Origin: CALCHX01 sp035761165 | GTDB taxonomy: Bacteria; Gemmatimonadota; Gemmatimonadetes; Gemmatimonadales; Gemmatimonadaceae | Length of the DNA stretch: 18,124 nucleotides | Assembly: GCA_035761165.1 (NCBI GenBank) | Contig: DASTRO010000167.1 | Span: 1 to 18,124 of the forward strand | Reading direction: 5' to 3' | In this document: positions 1 to 7,131 of the stretch, in pieces | Numbering within the stretch: position 1 is the first letter of the stretch | Layout: each line of letters begins with the position of its first letter | Notes under the pieces: model-generated | Seen by the model: only the letters and a program-made list of their open reading frames with translations | Told to the model about the DNA's origin: nothing | Databases searched by the model: none | Program-made: the position numbers and the translations under genes

Positions 1-780
1 CTCGGGCTGCGCTGGCTGCCGAAGCGCCTGGAAATCGATGATCCGCAGCGGCGCACGCTTCGCGCGCGCTCCCGCCGTGCGCGGGACATCGTGCTCGCCG
101 CAATCTCCGGCACCGGTATGGCGGGGCTCGTTTACGCCATCCTCACTCGCCCCTCCGCGGAAGGCAGAATTTCGCCGTTTTACGTGCAGCATGCGTTGCC
201 CGATGGCGGCGGACGCAACATCGTGAACGTCATCCTCGTGGACTTCCGCGGCTTCGACACGTTGGGCGAGACCACGGTGATCGCGCTCGCGTCCGTCATC
301 GCCTGGTCGCTGCTCGGGCCGCGCCTGGGCTTTCGGAGGCGCTCCGGGGCCGGCGCCGGGCGCGCGCCGTTCGCCCTCGTCTTCGCCAGCCCGGTGTTCT
401 TCTGGCTGCTCGCCGCGCTGTCCGTGGTCGTCCTGCTGCGCGGTCACAACCAGATCGGCGGCGGGTTCGTGGGCGGTCTCATGGCGGCGCTGGCCTTCGC
501 CATCATCGGGCTCGCCCAGGGGCTGGCCCGGGCGCGCGCGCGGCTGCGCTGGCACCCGCTGGCGCTGGCCGGCGCGGGCCTCCTGCTCGCGGCCGCGAGC
601 GGCCTGCCCGGGCTGGCGGTGTACGGCGACTTCCTGCGGCACGTGTGGCTCGAGGCGGAGCTGCTCGGCGTGCCGATCAAGCAGGGCACCACCCTGCTCT
701 TCGACCTCGGCGTGTACCTGGCGGTGCTCGGGACCGTGCTCGCCTTCTTCTTCGGCCTGTCGCGGGAGGGGGAGCCATGA
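1..780 (+). CDS. mrpA: Fused MrpA-MrpB subunit of Mrp Na+(K+)/H+ antiporter, C-terminal part (5' end outside window)
   Basis: The reading frame is open from base 1, so the start lies upstream; 259 residues are visible. Residues 1-105 match the C-terminal end of MrpA: a basic segment (LRWLPKRLE), a membrane helix, then the hallmark NVILVDFRGFDTLGE. The chain continues without a stop into a MrpB domain with the signature RGHNQIGGGFVGG (about residues 146-158) and three or four hydrophobic segments. Mrp complexes are membrane antiporters that exchange cytoplasmic Na+ or K+ for external protons and are related to the membrane arm of complex I. Operons in which A and B are one polypeptide are known as group 2 Mrp (the PhaA/MrpA' type). 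The stop overlaps the mrpC start (ATGA). The identification is very secure; only the missing N-terminal part is unknown. Confidence 0.95.
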   Translation, partial: LGLRWLPKRLEIDDPQRRTLRARSRRARDIVLAAISGTGMAGLVYAILTRPSAEGRISPFYVQHALPDGGGRNIVNVILVDFRGFDTLGETTVIALASVIAWSLLGPRLGFRRRSGAGAGRAPFALVFASPVFFWLLAALSVVVLLRGHNQIGGGFVGGLMAALAFAIIGLAQGLARARARLRWHPLALAGAGLLLAAASGLPGLAVYGDFLRHVWLEAELLGVPIKQGTTLLFDLGVYLAVLGTVLAFFFGLSREGEP

Positions 781-1160
781 GCGTCCTCCTCGCGTTCGTC
801 GCCGCGGGGCTGTTCGGCTGCGCGGTCTACATGATCCTGTCGCGCCACATCATGCGCGTGGTGCTCGGCCTGTCGCTGCTGGGCACGGCCGTGAACCTCA
901 TGATCTTCCAGGCGGGGCGCATCCGCTCGGCCCAGCCGCCGCTGATCCCGGACGGCGCCGAGCGCCTGGGCGAGTCGGCGGACCCGCTGCCCCAGGCACT
1001 GGTGCTCACCGCGATCGTGATCGGCTTCGCGCTCACGGTGATCCTCGCGGCGCTCGCGCTGCGCGCATACGGCGGCAACGGCACGCTGCGGAGCGATGAG
1101 GTCCACTCCGCGCGCGACCTCGGCGACCCTCTCGCCCCGGTGCCTGACGATGATCGCTGA
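777..1160 (+). CDS. mrpC: Mrp antiporter subunit C (NuoK-like)
   Basis: A 127-residue membrane protein with three hydrophobic segments (about residues 2-20, 26-46 and 76-100), the NuoK/MnhC topology. Typical features are SRHIMRVVLGLSLLG near the second helix and a DPLPQALVLTAIVIGFA stretch in the third, which in this family is the conserved DPLPQALVLTAIVI block. The ATG start at 777 overlaps the upstream stop by 3 bp (ATGA), and the purine-rich GGGAGGGGGAG just before it serves as ribosome binding site. The C-terminal tail (about 25 residues) is polar and acidic. It works with MrpD and the A/B subunit in the antiporter membrane complex. Length and motifs are normal for the family. Confidence 0.95.
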   Translation: MSVLLAFVAAGLFGCAVYMILSRHIMRVVLGLSLLGTAVNLMIFQAGRIRSAQPPLIPDGAERLGESADPLPQALVLTAIVIGFALTVILAALALRAYGGNGTLRSDEVHSARDLGDPLAPVPDDDR

Positions 1161-2694
1161 CGCGCTGCGGGACGGTCTCGCGGTGTGGCCCGTCGCGATC
1201 CCGCTCGGCGCCGCCGCGCTCACCCTGCTCCTCCGCCGCCGGCCCGCGCTGCAGCGCGGCGTGATGGAGGCGGCGGTCGGGCTGACGCTCATCGCGGCGA
1301 TCGCGCTGCTGGCGCGCGCCGCGCGCGGCGAGACGCTCGTGATGGCGTTCGGCGGGTGGGGCGCGCCGTTCGGGATCACCTTCGTCGCCGACGCGCTGGG
1401 CGCGGCGCTGTGCGCGACCGCGGGTGTCGTGGCGCTCGCGGTCGCCATCTTCGCGCGCGCGGACATCCGCGGCCGGAGGCGGCGGGCCGGCTTCGACCCG
1501 CTCTTCCTCGGCATGCTCGCGGCGGTGAACGGCGCCTTCCTCACCGGCGACATCTTCAACCTGTACGTCTGGTTCGAGCTGATGCTCGTCACCGCCGTCG
1601 GCCTCATCACGCTCGACCGGCGGCGCGCGCAGATCGACGGCGCGCTCCGCTACGCGGCGATGAGCATGATGGGGGCGACGTTCATCCTCGTCGGCATCGG
1701 TCTCCTCTACGGCGAGACGGGGACGCTCGACATGGGCCACCTCTCGGCCATCCTCGCCGGCCGCGCGCCCTCGGTGACCCTCACCACGTCGGCGTATCTG
1801 CTGCTCGCCGGGCTGACGCTGAAGGCGGGGCTGTTCCCGCTCTTCTTCTGGCTGCCGGCCTCGTACCACACGGCGCCGATCAGCGTGGCCGCGGCGCTCG
1901 CGGGGCTGCTCACGAAGGTCGCCTTCTACGCCTGCCTCCGCATCTTCGTCCTGGTGTTCAGAGTCGGCACCGGGGCTGCGGCGGTGCCGGGAGTGCCGGC
2001 GCTGCTCGCGCTCCTCGCCGCCGCGACGATGCTCGTGAGCGTGCTCGCCGCCATCGGACAGGTGGACGTGCGGCGGCTGCTGGCGTTCCACGTCACGGGG
2101 CAGGTGGCCTACCTGGTGATGGGGCTCGCGCTGGCCTCCTGGCTCGGCGCCGCCGCGGCCATCTTCTACACGATGCACACGATGCTCGTCCAGACGGGGC
2201 TCTTCCTCGGCGCCGGCGCGATGGCGCGGGCCGGGCGCGGCTACGACCTGCGCGTCGTCGGCGGCCTGATCCGCGAGCACCCGTTCTTCTCCTCGCTCTT
2301 CGCCGTGCTCGCGCTCTCGATCTCCGGCATCCCTCCGCTGTCGGGCTTCTGGGCCAAGGCGCTGGTGATCGACGCGGCCTTCCGCGCCGAGGTGCCCTGG
2401 TCGTGGTGGCTGGCCGTGGTGGCGCTGGTGACGGGATTCCTCACGCTGTACTCGATGAGCACTCTGTGGACGCGGGCGTTCTGGCGGCCGCGTCGCCGCG
2501 CGGGAGAGACCCCGCGTCGCATTCCGCCGGCGATGATCGCCGCGGTGGGGCTCCTGGCGGCGTGCACCATGGGTCTGGGGCTGGCCATCGAGCCGGCGGT
2601 TCGTCTCTCCCGCGCCGCGGCGCGGCAGCTGACCTCCGACCGGGTGCCGCCTCACGAGTCGCAGTCCGTCGGGCTGGCGCGGAGGGCGCCGTGA
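1150..2694 (+). CDS. mrpD: Mrp antiporter subunit D (NuoN/NuoM-like proton-translocating subunit)
   Basis: A 514-residue polytopic protein of the proton-conducting membrane transporter family shared with NuoL/M/N. The diagnostic TM5-like segment NLYVWFELML carries the conserved membrane Glu, and GLTLKAGLFPLFFWLPASY carries the conserved Lys of TM7, followed by HTAPISVAAALAG. These are the residues that carry protons in MrpD and NuoM homologues. The start chosen is ATG 1150, which overlaps the end of mrpC by 11 bp. There is no strong Shine-Dalgarno there, so translation is probably coupled. An in-frame ATG at 1096 would add 18 non-conserved residues and is less likely. The C-terminal 30 residues are soluble and basic. 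Confidence 0.95.
   Translation: MIADALRDGLAVWPVAIPLGAAALTLLLRRRPALQRGVMEAAVGLTLIAAIALLARAARGETLVMAFGGWGAPFGITFVADALGAALCATAGVVALAVAIFARADIRGRRRRAGFDPLFLGMLAAVNGAFLTGDIFNLYVWFELMLVTAVGLITLDRRRAQIDGALRYAAMSMMGATFILVGIGLLYGETGTLDMGHLSAILAGRAPSVTLTTSAYLLLAGLTLKAGLFPLFFWLPASYHTAPISVAAALAGLLTKVAFYACLRIFVLVFRVGTGAAAVPGVPALLALLAAATMLVSVLAAIGQVDVRRLLAFHVTGQVAYLVMGLALASWLGAAAAIFYTMHTMLVQTGLFLGAGAMARAGRGYDLRVVGGLIREHPFFSSLFAVLALSISGIPPLSGFWAKALVIDAAFRAEVPWSWWLAVVALVTGFLTLYSMSTLWTRAFWRPRRRAGETPRRIPPAMIAAVGLLAACTMGLGLAIEPAVRLSRAAARQLTSDRVPPHESQSVGLARRAP
2681..2686 (+). promoter_or_regulatory. Ribosome binding site deciding the GTG start of mrpE
   Basis: GGAGGG lies 4 bases before GTG 2691, inside the last codons of mrpD. 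It supports the GTG start whose TGA overlap ends mrpD, although the reading frame stays open further upstream. Confidence 0.6.
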
Positions 2695-3041
2695 GCCCGG
2701 TCCGGCGGCTCCGGGCCGCGCTGTCGCTGTTCGGCATCTTCGCATACGACCTGGTCGCGGCGTCGCTGGCGGTGGCGCGGATCGTCCTCGCGCCGCACCG
2801 GCGGAACCAGCCGGCGATCGTCGCCGTCCCGGTGGATGCGCGCACCGAGTGGGGCGTGGCGCTCTTCGCCTACCTCGTGTCGGCGACGCCGGGCTCCACC
2901 TGCCTGCACGTCGCCGACGACCGGCGCACGCTCTACGTGCACTTCCTCGACGCGCCGGACACGCGGGCGCGCGCCGCCGACATGAAGGCGCTCTACGAGC
3001 GGCGGATCCTCCAGCTCGAGGGCCAGGAGACTACTCGATGA
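2691..3041 (+). CDS. mrpE: Mrp antiporter subunit E (short form)
   Basis: A 116-residue protein. An N-terminal hydrophobic segment (about residues 10-32, FGIFAYDLVAASLAVARIVL) is followed by a soluble domain with the MrpE/MnhE signatures VPVDARTEWGVALFAYLVSATPG split across residues 44-66 and LYVHFLDA further on. MrpE proteins are usually about 150-165 residues with one or two extra N-terminal helices. This one is shorter and appears to lack the first helices. The start is GTG 2691, which overlaps the mrpD stop (GTGA) and has a GGAGGG site in front. In the Mrp complex MrpE is needed for assembly and activity rather than for the proton path. The family call is secure from motifs and operon position; the short N-terminus could also reflect a wrongly chosen start. 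Confidence 0.9.
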   Translation: MSPVRRLRAALSLFGIFAYDLVAASLAVARIVLAPHRRNQPAIVAVPVDARTEWGVALFAYLVSATPGSTCLHVADDRRTLYVHFLDAPDTRARAADMKALYERRILQLEGQETTR

Positions 3042-3319
3042 CGATGCTCGCTCTGCCGGTGGTGGCGCCGGTGCTCATCGCCGTGCTCGCGCTGTCGCTC
3101 GCGCTCACCGCCTGGCGCATGCTCCGCGGCCCGGGCTACGCGAACCGCTTCGTCGCCCTGGACATGCTCACCGCCGTCGTGGTGTCCATCGCGGCGCTGA
3201 CGGCGCTGGCGACCGGCCGCGGCGCGTTCCTCGACGTCGGCCTCGGGGTCGCGCTGATCAACTTCGCGTCCACCTGCGCCTTCGCGGCGTTCCTCGAGCG
3301 CAGGCGAGGGGGCCGGTGA
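3038..3319 (+). CDS. mrpF: Mrp antiporter subunit F
   Basis: A 93-residue membrane protein with three hydrophobic segments. It carries the family motif RMLRGPGYANRFVALDML (about residues 27-44), including the conserved Arg-Gly-Pro and the membrane Asp of the second helix. ATG 3038 overlaps the mrpE stop (ATGA), with AGGAG at 3025-3029 eight bases upstream. Length is normal for MrpF/MnhF/PhaF. It acts as a small integral subunit of the antiporter. Confidence 0.95.
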   Translation: MTMLALPVVAPVLIAVLALSLALTAWRMLRGPGYANRFVALDMLTAVVVSIAALTALATGRGAFLDVGLGVALINFASTCAFAAFLERRRGGR

Positions 3320-3768
3320 TCCGCGCCGCGGTGGCGACGGTGCTGCTCGCCGGGGGCACGGCCTTCATCGTCATCGCGAGCATCGGCGTGGCGCGCATGC
3401 CCGACGTGTTCCAGCGGATGCACGCCGCGACGAAGGCGGGGGGCATCGGCTCGAGCCTCGTCGTGCTGGGCGTGCTGGTCACCGGCGTCGCGCGGCCGAT
3501 GACCGGCGTGCTCACCATCCTGTTCATGCTCCTGAGCCTGTCCGTCGCCTCCCAGCTCCTCGCGCGCGCCGCCTACATCTCGGGGGCGCCCATCGAGGGG
3601 CTCGAGCGCGGCGATCCGCTGGCCGGGGTGCTGGACCGCACCGACATCCAGGCGGCGGAGCGGGACGGCGCTCCCGAGGAGAGCGGCGTCCCGGCGGCCG
3701 CGCCCGCGGCCCCCGACCGCGCTTCCGACCTCGTGTCGTCGATGCGGCGGATCGGACCGAGCGAGTAG
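3316..3768 (+). CDS. mrpG: Mrp antiporter subunit G with C-terminal extension
   Basis: A 150-residue protein starting at GTG 3316, which overlaps the mrpF stop (GTGA). Residues 1-95 form the three-helix MrpG/MnhG/PhaG core, with the signature RMPDVFQRMHAATK (28-41) and the C-terminal core motif QLLARAAYISG (80-90). Residues 96-150 are an added hydrophilic tail rich in Ala, Pro, Asp and Glu with no recognisable domain; many MrpG proteins end soon after the core. It is the last gene of the operon, ending 19 bp from the end of the convergent channel-like gene. No clear terminator hairpin is visible in that 19-bp gap. Confidence 0.94.
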   Translation: MIRAAVATVLLAGGTAFIVIASIGVARMPDVFQRMHAATKAGGIGSSLVVLGVLVTGVARPMTGVLTILFMLLSLSVASQLLARAAYISGAPIEGLERGDPLAGVLDRTDIQAAERDGAPEESGVPAAAPAAPDRASDLVSSMRRIGPSE

Positions 3769-3787
3769 ACGGCGGACCCGCGCGCGC

Positions 3788-4486
3788 CTAACGCCGCCTC
3801 GCGCCGTCGTCAGGCGCTTCGACCGGAGGGCGCGGCGCCGCGCCCTGCCGCTCGCCGCGGTAGGCGACGGGCAGCTGCCAGCCGCGCCGGATCGCCATGA
3901 GGCGGAGCGCGAAGCAGAGGACGGCGCCCCCGATGGTGACCATCGCGGACGGCAGCTGCACCATGCGGCCGGCGACGACCACCGCGGCGCCGGCCATGGC
4001 GGCGACCGCGTAGACGTCGCCGCGCAGCACCGAGGGGACCTCCCCCGCCAGGACGTCGCGCGCCATGCCGCCGCCGATCCCGGTCAGCATGCCGAGCAGC
4101 ACCGCCGTGACCGGGCCGAGGTGAAAGGCGAGCGCCTTCTGCGCGCCGGACACGGCGAAGAGCGCGAGCCCGCCGGCGTCGAGGATCTGCACCGATTCCC
4201 GCATGCGGTCGATGATCGGTCCCCAGCGGAGCGTGGCCAGGCCGGCGAGGATGGAGACGGCGATGTACCGCCAGTCGGCGATGCCCGGCGGCGGGGTCGC
4301 GCCGATCAGCAGGTCCCGGGTGATCCCGCCGACGTTGGCGGCGGTGAACGACAGCACGAGCACGCCGAAGAGGTCGAGCCGGTGCTTGATGCCGGCCATC
4401 GCCCCGCTCAGCGCGAAGACGAAGGTGCCGCACAGGTCGAGCACCAGCACGAGGGTGGCGACATCGACGTACTGTGGTGGGCGCAT
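3788..4486 (-). CDS. TRIC-type (UPF0126) cation channel-like membrane protein
   Basis: A 232-residue protein with about seven hydrophobic segments and the internal duplication typical of UPF0126/YadS proteins. The first repeat contains SGAMAGIKHRLDLFG and GGITRDLLIG (28-41 and 53-62). The second contains GGGMARDVLAGEVPSVLR (138-155). The GGxxRD pairs mark the two halves of prokaryotic TRIC channels, which are trimeric and conduct monovalent cations, mainly K+. The ATG at 4486 lies 4 bp after the stop of the upstream amidohydrolase gene with only a weak ribosome site, so coupling is likely. The reading frame extends a further 42 residues upstream, but that part is Arg/Ser/Trp-rich and lies inside the neighbouring gene, so I leave it out. 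It is the last gene of the long minus-strand run. Confidence 0.9.
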   Translation of the reverse strand: MRPPQYVDVATLVLVLDLCGTFVFALSGAMAGIKHRLDLFGVLVLSFTAANVGGITRDLLIGATPPPGIADWRYIAVSILAGLATLRWGPIIDRMRESVQILDAGGLALFAVSGAQKALAFHLGPVTAVLLGMLTGIGGGMARDVLAGEVPSVLRGDVYAVAAMAGAAVVVAGRMVQLPSAMVTIGGAVLCFALRLMAIRRGWQLPVAYRGERQGAAPRPPVEAPDDGARRR

Positions 4487-4490
4487 GGGA

Positions 4491-5759
4491 CTACACCGCC
4501 AGCCAGGCCAGCGCGGCGACCACCATCGCCTGCACGCCCGTCTCGAGCGTGGGGTGGATGACCGGCGCGAAGCGCGGGTTGTGATTCGTGGGGAGCTCGC
4601 CCAGGCGCCCATCCGCCTTCGCCTTCGCGTACAGGCCGGGGTCGGTCCCGCCGACGAACCAGAAGACCGCCGGGGAATGCCACTCGGCGCCGAACGATCC
4701 GAAGTCCTCGCTCGCCGTGGTGGGAGCGGTCTTCACCACCCGGTCGGCGGAGAAGTGCTCGCGGAAGGCCTCGGCGACGCGCCTGGTCGCCGCCGGATCG
4801 TTCTTCACCAGGTCGTAGTGGTCGAGTGTCGTGATCTCCGGCGGCTTCGGTGCGCCTGACGCGGCCGCTTCGGCATTGACGATCCGCTCGATGGCGGCGA
4901 GCACGCGCTTGCGGACGTCCTCGTCGAAGGTGCGCACGTTGAGCTTGATGAGCGCCTCGTCGGGGATGACGTTCTCCTTCGTGCCGGCCTGCAGGGCACC
5001 GATGGTGACCACGACGGCGTCCGTCGCCGCGATCTCGCGGGAGACGATGGTCTGCAAGCGCATCACCGTGGCCGCGGCCATCACCACGGGGTCGATGCTG
5101 GCCTGCGGCATCGAGCCGTGCGCTCCGCGCCCGAACAGCCGGATCTGCAGACTGTCGCCCGCCGAGGTGACGACACCCTCGCGCGAGCTGATGACCCCCG
5201 CGGGGCTGGGCATCACGTGCTGGCCGAGCACCACCTCGGGCTTGGGGAAGCGCTGGAAGAGTCCGTCGTCGATCATCGCCCGGGCGCCCTGCCCCGTCTC
5301 CTCCGCCGGCTGGAAGACGGCCATCAGCGTGCCCCGCCACGCGGCGCGAGCCTGCGCGAGCAGGGTGGTGGCGCCCGCCAGCCAGGTGACGTGCATGTCG
5401 TGGCCGCAGGCGTGCATCACCGGCACGGTCTTCCCCTCGCGGTCGGTGGCCGTGACCGTGCTCGCGTAGGGGAGTCCGGTGGCCTCCCGAACCGGCAGCG
5501 CGTCCATGTCGGCGCGCAGCATGACGGTCGGGCCGTCGCCGTTGCGCAGGAGACCGACGACCCCGGTCTTCCCCACGCCGGTGGTGACGTCGTAGCCGGC
5601 GGCGCGGAGGCGCTCGGCCGCGATACCCGCCGTCCTCGTCTCCTGCATGGAGAGCTCGGGGTGGGAGTGAATGTCGGTGTAGAGCGACTGCAGGTCGGGA
5701 AGCAGGCGGTCGAGGCCGGCCAGCGTGGCATCGGCGGGTGCCGTCGTGTTCGGGGTCAT
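4491..5759 (-). CDS. M20D-family amidohydrolase (hippurate / IAA-amino acid hydrolase-like)
   Basis: A 422-residue cytoplasmic metallopeptidase-fold enzyme with no signal peptide. The di-metal site is visible: MHACGHDMH (Cys118, His120), PAEETGQGA (Glu153/Glu154), QHVMPSPAG (His181) and the C-terminal His393 in NHNPRF. Further family landmarks are ADMDALPV near residue 85, the dimerisation-domain motif GRGAHGSMP (210-218) and SEDFGSF (350-356). M20D enzymes cleave N-acyl amino acids, hippurate, auxin conjugates or related amides; the true substrate cannot be read from sequence. AGGAG at 5767-5771 precedes the ATG. The start overlaps the stop of the upstream carboxymuconolactone-decarboxylase-like gene (ATGA), and the stop is 4 bp from the TRIC-like gene. 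Confidence 0.92.
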   Translation of the reverse strand: MTPNTTAPADATLAGLDRLLPDLQSLYTDIHSHPELSMQETRTAGIAAERLRAAGYDVTTGVGKTGVVGLLRNGDGPTVMLRADMDALPVREATGLPYASTVTATDREGKTVPVMHACGHDMHVTWLAGATTLLAQARAAWRGTLMAVFQPAEETGQGARAMIDDGLFQRFPKPEVVLGQHVMPSPAGVISSREGVVTSAGDSLQIRLFGRGAHGSMPQASIDPVVMAAATVMRLQTIVSREIAATDAVVVTIGALQAGTKENVIPDEALIKLNVRTFDEDVRKRVLAAIERIVNAEAAASGAPKPPEITTLDHYDLVKNDPAATRRVAEAFREHFSADRVVKTAPTTASEDFGSFGAEWHSPAVFWFVGGTDPGLYAKAKADGRLGELPTNHNPRFAPVIHPTLETGVQAMVVAALAWLAV

Positions 5760-6142
5760 GGGATCCGCTCCTGGTCGCGCGGGTCATCGTGGGCGGCCTT
5801 CGCGGCGTACGCGTCCATCACCCGCGCCGAATAGATGAGCGCCGCGCCGGCGTTGACGGCGATCGCGACGCCGAGCGCCTCGGCGATCTCGTCGCGCGTC
5901 GCGCCGTGCTTGAGAGCCGCGTCCGTATGGATGACGATGCAGCCATCGCACTGCCGCGTCACGGCGACGGCGAGCGCGATGAGCTCGCGCGTCTTGGCGC
6001 CGAGCAGGTCCTTCCTGCTCCCCGCGTCGCCGAGCTCCCGGTAGCCGCGCACCGTGCCAGGGCTGCTCCGCCCGATCTCGGCGACCTGGGCGAGCACCTG
6101 TCGCTGGTAGCCGTTCCAGTCGAGCATCATCGGTGGTGCCAT
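5756..6142 (-). CDS. Carboxymuconolactone decarboxylase / AhpD-like protein
   Basis: A 128-residue all-alpha protein of the CMD family. The core is KTRELIALAVAVTRQCDGC, giving the redox motif Cys65-x2-Cys68-x3-His72 with Glu53 upstream. This is the arrangement of AhpD-type proteins that act as thiol peroxidases or disulfide reductases. The second half (GATRDEIAEALGVAIAV) is the usual CMD helix pair. The Cys-x-x-Cys pair favours a redox role over lactone decarboxylation, but a detoxification role is inference. A strong site AGGAGGG sits at 6148-6154, five bases before the ATG. This gene follows a 30-bp gap after the BrkB-like gene and overlaps the M20 gene by 4 bp. Confidence 0.9.
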   Translation of the reverse strand: MAPPMMLDWNGYQRQVLAQVAEIGRSSPGTVRGYRELGDAGSRKDLLGAKTRELIALAVAVTRQCDGCIVIHTDAALKHGATRDEIAEALGVAIAVNAGAALIYSARVMDAYAAKAAHDDPRDQERIP

Positions 6143-6147
6143 CCGTG

Positions 6148-6154
6148 CCCTCCT
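6148..6154 (-). promoter_or_regulatory. Strong ribosome binding site of the AhpD-like gene
   Basis: Read on the minus strand the site is AGGAGGG, five bases upstream of the ATG at 6142. It is the best Shine-Dalgarno of the ten-gene run. It lies in the 30-bp gap after the BrkB-like gene, so this part may be translated independently of the oxidase genes. Confidence 0.6.
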
Positions 6155-6172
6155 GCGCAGGTGATCCGTCCC

Positions 6173-7099
6173 TCATGGCGTGGCGGGATCTTGCAAGGTC
6201 GGCACCCGCGCCGCGCCACCGCGTCGCGTGCCGCGGCGCGCGGCGAGCACCGCGTTCAGCTCGGCCCCCGCGAGCACCACGGCGGCGGAGAGCTGGAGGT
6301 AGACGAGGAGGGTGATCGCCGCGCCGAAGCTGCCATAGGTCGCGCCGTAATCCAGCACGGTGGACAGCGCGACGGAGAAGACGAGCGACATCACCGTCCA
6401 GCTCACTGCCGCCAGCACGGCGCCCGGCAGGATGCCGCGCCACGACTGGTCGCCGCCGGGCAGGAATCGATACGCGGCGGCGATGAGCAGCGCGATGAGG
6501 AGCAGCACCGCCGGGACGCGCAGCCAGGCCAGCCCCGCCGTGCGCTCGGCATCCAGGCCGAGCCACCCGGCCACCGTCGCGATCGCCCGCGTCGTCACCA
6601 GGAGTGACGCGGCAGCCGCGACCACCATCACCACCAGCACGGGCGCGACGGCGATGGAGGCCAGGAGCCGGCGCCACGCCGGAGCGGAGGGCGGCTTCGT
6701 CACCTCGGCCGCGGCGCGCAGCGCCTCGCCAAGCGCGCGCACGCCGCCGGACACCGACCAGTAGGCGGTCAGCGCGCCTACCGAGAGCAGGCCGCCACCC
6801 GATGGCGCCTGCAGCTGTGCGCCGATCCACTGCACGAGCGCTCCCTGGAGCGCGGGGCGGTCGCCCTCGGCGGCGCGTGTCATGAGCCACTCCAGCACCG
6901 GGCGGAGTCCGGCGACGCGCGCGACACCGATGACGAGCAGCAGGAACGGGAAGAGCGACAGCACGCCGCGGTATGCCAGCGCGGCGGCGTACATCGGCAT
7001 CCGGTGGCGCACGAAGCGCCCTGCCGTGGCGCGGGCCACCGCGGCCGTCCGTTCCCACGCTCCACGCGGCCGCGAGCCGGCGTCACCGGTGCGACGCAC
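6173..7099 (-). CDS. YihY/BrkB-family inner membrane protein
   Basis: About 308 residues with six predicted hydrophobic segments. The N-terminal family block reads MPMYAAALAYRGVLSLFPFL, equivalent to the AAALAYYTLFSLFPLL block of BrkB/YihY proteins. Later landmarks are FLPGGDQSWRGILPGAVLAA and LDYGATYGSFGAAITLLVYLQ, followed by the GAELNAV motif near the C-terminus. The molecular function of this family is not settled; the old link to tRNA processing as RNase BN was withdrawn. The start is uncertain. I chose GTG 7099 because it leaves a normal N-terminal arm of about 30 residues. GTG 7141, overlapping the upstream gene by 10 bp, is the alternative. The gene follows directly behind the small oxidase-linked membrane protein. 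Confidence 0.86.
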   Translation of the reverse strand: MRRTGDAGSRPRGAWERTAAVARATAGRFVRHRMPMYAAALAYRGVLSLFPFLLLVIGVARVAGLRPVLEWLMTRAAEGDRPALQGALVQWIGAQLQAPSGGGLLSVGALTAYWSVSGGVRALGEALRAAAEVTKPPSAPAWRRLLASIAVAPVLVVMVVAAAASLLVTTRAIATVAGWLGLDAERTAGLAWLRVPAVLLLIALLIAAAYRFLPGGDQSWRGILPGAVLAAVSWTVMSLVFSVALSTVLDYGATYGSFGAAITLLVYLQLSAAVVLAGAELNAVLAARRGTRRGGAARVPTLQDPATP

Positions 7100-7131
7100 T
7101 CCGGAGCGCTCGTGCGCCGCATCGTCGGGCG

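Noticed and set aside
1033..2745. Long open frame opposite mrpD (570 codons, minus strand)
   Set aside because: Product is Arg/Gly/His/Glu-rich with no domain, as expected for the antisense frame of a GC-rich gene; mrpD on the other strand has clear motifs.
1185..3041. Upstream extension of the mrpE frame through mrpD (618 codons)
   Set aside because: The part before 2691 is low-complexity Arg/Ala/Gly and overlaps mrpD; the MrpE motifs occur only after GTG 2691.
4487..4612. N-terminal extension of the TRIC-like protein (42 residues)
   Set aside because: Arg/Ser/Trp-rich, lies inside the amidohydrolase gene and does not resemble a TRIC N-terminus.
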